64,000 nucleotides of DNA from Eutreptiella sp. 'Long Island Sound 2002' (taxonomy: Eukaryota; Euglenozoa; Euglenophyceae; Eutreptiales; Eutreptiaceae): assembly GCA_964036045.1 (NCBI GenBank), contig OZ038380.1:7401913-7465912 (forward strand), written 5' to 3'. Under the pieces are notes generated by a model, which saw only the letters and a list, made by a program, of their open reading frames with translations, did not search any database and had not been told where the DNA came from. This document shows positions 60,752 to 64,000 of this stretch, in pieces. How positions within the stretch are numbered: the stretch's first letter is position 1; each line of letters opens with the position of its first letter. A program made the translations under genes and the position numbers.

Positions 60752-63700
60752 GACCACAATGTGGGGCACAAACTGTGAGTGCAGCATTGCCGCAAAAAAC
60801 ACATGGTGAGGCCCCAGTTTTGTGTGTAATAATGATTTACCACAGTCCAACCATGACTTCTGCACAAAGGCTGCATGGCCAAGACCGAGCCAGTTTTGGG
60901 GCACAGTGGCCAAAATGTGGGGCACAAACTGTGAGTGCAGCATTGCCGCAAAAAACAAATGGTGAGACCCCAGTTTTGTGTGCAATAATGATTTACCACA
61001 GTCCAACCATGACTTCTCTACAAAGGCTGCATGGCCAAGACCGAGCCAGTTTTGGAGCATTGTGACCACAATGAGGGGCACAAACTGTGAGTGCAGCATT
61101 GCCGCAATAAACACATGGTTAGACCCCAGTTTTGTGTGTAATAATGATTTACCACAGTCCAACCATGACTTCTGCACAAAGGCTGCATGGCCAAGACCGA
61201 GCCAGCTTTGGGGCACAGTGGCCACAATGTGGGGCACAAACAGTGAGTGCAGCATTGCCGCAAAAAACACACGGTGAGACCCCAGTTTTGTGTGTAATAA
61301 TGATTTACCACAGTCGAACCATGACTTCTGCACAAAGGCTGCATGGCCAAGACAGAGCCAGTTTTGGAGCATTGTGACCACAATGTGGGGCACAAACTGT
61401 GAGTGCAGCATTGCCGCAAAAAACACATGGTGAGACCCCAGTTTTGTGTGCAATAATGATTTACCACAGTCCAACCATGACTTCTGCACAAAGGCTGCAT
61501 GGCCAAGACCGACCCAGTTTTGGAGCATTGTGACCACAATGAGGGGCACAAACTGTGAGTGCAGCATTGCCACAAAAAACACATGGTTAGACCCCAGTTT
61601 TGTGTGTAATAATGATTTACCACAGTTCAATCATGACTTCTGCACAAAGGCTGCATGGCCAAGACCGAGCCAGCTTTGGGGCACAGTGGCCACAATGTGG
61701 GGCACAAACAGTGAGTGCAGCAGTGCCGCAAAAAACACATGGTGAGACCCCAGTTTTGTGTGTAATAATGATTTACCACAGTCCAATCATGACTTCTGCA
61801 CAAAAACTGCATGGCCAAGACCGAGCCAGTTTTGGGGCACAGTGGCCACAATGTGGGGCACAAACTGTGAGTGCAGCATTGCCGCAAAAAACACACGGTG
61901 AGACCCCAGTTTTGTGTGTAATAATGATTTACCACAGTCCAATCATGACTTCTGCACAAAAACTGTATGGCCAAGACCGAGCCAGTTTTGGAGCGTTGTG
62001 ACCACAATGTGGGGCACAGACTGTGAGTGCAGCATTGCCGCAAAGAACACATGGTGAGACCCCAGTTTGGTGTGTAATAATGATTTACCACAGTCCAACC
62101 ATGACTCCTGCACAAAGGCTGCATGGCCAAGACCGAGCCAGTTTTGGAGCATTGTGACCACAATGAGGGGCACAAACAGTGAGTGCAGCATTGCCGCAAA
62201 AAACACACGGTGAGTCCCCAGTTTTGTGTGTAATAATGATTTACCACAGTCCAACCAGGACTTCTGCACAAAGGCTGCATGGCCAAGACCGAGCCAGTTG
62301 TGGGGCACAGCGGCCACAATGTGGGGCACAAACAGTGAGTGCAGCATTGCCGCAAAATACACATGGTTAGACCCCAGTTTTGTGTGCAATAATGATTTAC
62401 CACAGTCCAACCATGACTTCTGCACAAAGGCTGCATGGCAAAGACCGAGCCAGTTTTGGGGCACAGTGGCCACAATGTGGGGCACAAACTGTGAGTGCAG
62501 CATTGCCGCAAATAACACATGGTGAGACCCCAGTTTTGTGTGTAATAATGATTTACCACAGTCCAATCATGACTTCTGCACAAAGCCTGCATGGCCAAGA
62601 CCGAGCCAGTTTTGGGGCACAGTGGCCACAATGTGGGGCACAAACTGTGAGTGCAGCATTGCCGCAAAGAACACATGGTGAGACCCCAGTTTGGTGTGTA
62701 ATAATGATTTACCACAGTCCAACCATGACTCCTGCACAAAGGCTGCATGGCCAAGACCGAGCCAGTTTTGGAGCATTGTGACCACAATGAGGGGCACAAA
62801 CAGTAAGTGCAGCATTGCCGCAAAAAACACACGGTGAGTCCCCAGTTTTGTGTGTAATAATGATTTACCACAGTCCAATCATGACTTCTGCACAAAGGCT
62901 GCATGGCCAAGACCGAGCCAGTTTTGGGGCACAGCGGCCACAATGTGGGGCACAAACAGTGAGTGCAGCATTGCCGCAAAATACACATGGTTAGACCCCA
63001 GTTTTGTGTGCAATAATGATTTACCACAGTCCAACCATGACTTCTGCACAAAGGCTGCATGGCCAAGACCGAGCCAGTTTTGGGGCACAGTGGCCACAAT
63101 GTGGGGCACAAACTGTGAGTGCAGCATTGCCGCAAATAACACACGGTGAGACCCCAGTTTTGTGTGTAATAATGATTTACCACAGTCCAATCATGACTTC
63201 TGCACAAAGCCTGCATGGCCAAGACCGAGCCAGTTTTGGGGCACAGTGGCCACAATGTGGGGCACAAACTGTGAGTGCAGCATTGCCGCAAATAACACAC
63301 GGTGAGACCCCAGTTTTGTGTGTAATAATGATTTACCACAGTCCAATCATGACTTCTGCACAAAGCCTGCATGGCCAAGACCGAGCCAGTTTTGGAGCAT
63401 TGTGACCACAATGTGGGGCACAAACAGTGAGTGCAGCATTGCCGCAAAAAACACATGGTGTGACCCCAGTTTTGTGTGCAATAATGATTTACCACAGTCC
63501 AATCATGACTTCTGCACAAAGGCTGCATGGCCAAGACCGAGCCAGTTTTGGAGCATTGTGACCACGATGTGGGGCACAAACTGTGAGTGCAGCATTGCCG
63601 CAAAAAACACATGGTGAGACCCCAGTTTTGTGTGTAATAATGATTTACCACAGTCCAACCATGACTTCTGCACAAAAACTGCATGGCCAAGACCGAGCCA

Positions 63701-64000
63701 GTTTTGGGGCATAGTGGCCACAATGTGGGGCACAAACTGTGAGTGCAGCATTGCCGCAAAAAACATACGGTGAGGCCCCAGTTTTGTGTGTAATAATGAT
63801 TTACCACAGTCCAATCATGACTTCTGCACAAAAACTGCATGGCCAAGACCGAGCCAGTTTTGGGGCACAGTGGCCACAATGTGGGGCACAAACAGTGAGT
63901 GCAGCATTGCCGCAAAAAGCACGTGGTGAGACCCCAGTTTTGTGTGTAATAATGATTTACCACAGTCCAACCATGACTTCTGCACAAAAACTGCATGGCC

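Larger units (their letters stand above)
16245..64000. repeat. 156-bp satellite array, right part
   Basis: The same 156-bp satellite continues without interruption for 47.8 kb to the window edge, about 306 monomers by length. Local variant families dominate different stretches. Monomers with gcaaataacacatgg cluster at about 27.1-33.4 kb. Monomers with gtgcggcacaaac and aacatacgg cluster at about 34.7-39.1 kb. Monomers with aaaggatgcatgg cluster at about 40.6-54.5 kb. Monomers with agacccagtcagtt occur only at about 19.8-23.0 and 56.8-59.1 kb. Single-base indels are rare: an extra T gives 157-bp monomers near 42,420, 43,515, 45,700, 46,325, 47,415 and 56,155; losses occur near 23,690, 34,233, 36,785, 36,846 and 51,088. 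One 17-bp deletion lies at 59,320. I see no non-satellite sequence in this part. Confidence 0.97.

Noticed and set aside
1-64000. CENP-B box or telomere repeats in the satellite
   Set aside because: I found no match to the TTCGnnnnAnnCGGG pattern in the consensus and no short telomere-type repeats in the window.

Overview
The window is nuclear DNA of a eukaryote. It consists of one very long tandem satellite array (unit 156 bp) that runs off both ends of the window and is interrupted once, at 8,096-16,244, by an 8.1-kb non-LTR retrotransposon (LINE) lying on the minus strand. Evidence for a eukaryote: kilobase-scale satellite with higher-order repeats, an APE-type LINE with a poly(A) tail and target-site duplication, and a nuclear-type tRNA-Leu fragment. 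The species or phylum cannot be named from this sequence. The element reads with the standard code.

Satellite (1-8,095 and 16,245-64,000): about 52 and about 306 monomers by length. Monomers fall into two main types that differ in a 12-bp box. A-type reads agcattgtgacc and B-type reads ggcacagtggcc; the two often alternate as 312-bp dimers, with hybrids. Larger blocks of 3, 4, 8, 10, 18, 19 and 21 monomers are duplicated, which is the signature of repeated unequal exchange. Because 156 is divisible by 3, huge open frames exist in several frames; I treat them as non-coding. A centromeric or heterochromatic role is plausible but not shown.

Retrotransposon (8,096-16,244, minus strand): 18-bp target-site duplication; poly(A) tail at the left end; ORF1 (851 aa from its first ATG, unusual, no zinc knuckle seen); then ORF2 encoding an apurinic-type endonuclease, reverse transcriptase, RNase H and a CCHC zinc finger. 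All catalytic motifs are present, but ORF2 is split into several frames. At least two of the frame changes sit in long C homopolymers (C14, C10), so the copy is either a very young pseudogene or an intact element with homopolymer length errors. Removing the element plus one target-site copy restores the satellite register exactly, as shown by two independent lags between the flanks.

Most striking point: the 5' end of the element, directly against the target-site duplication, is the 5' half of a tRNA-Leu(UAA) (16,199-16,244) in antisense to the element. It starts at tRNA nucleotide 1 and stops just after the anticodon stem. This could be a trace of how the second strand was primed, or an antisense piece belonging to the element itself.
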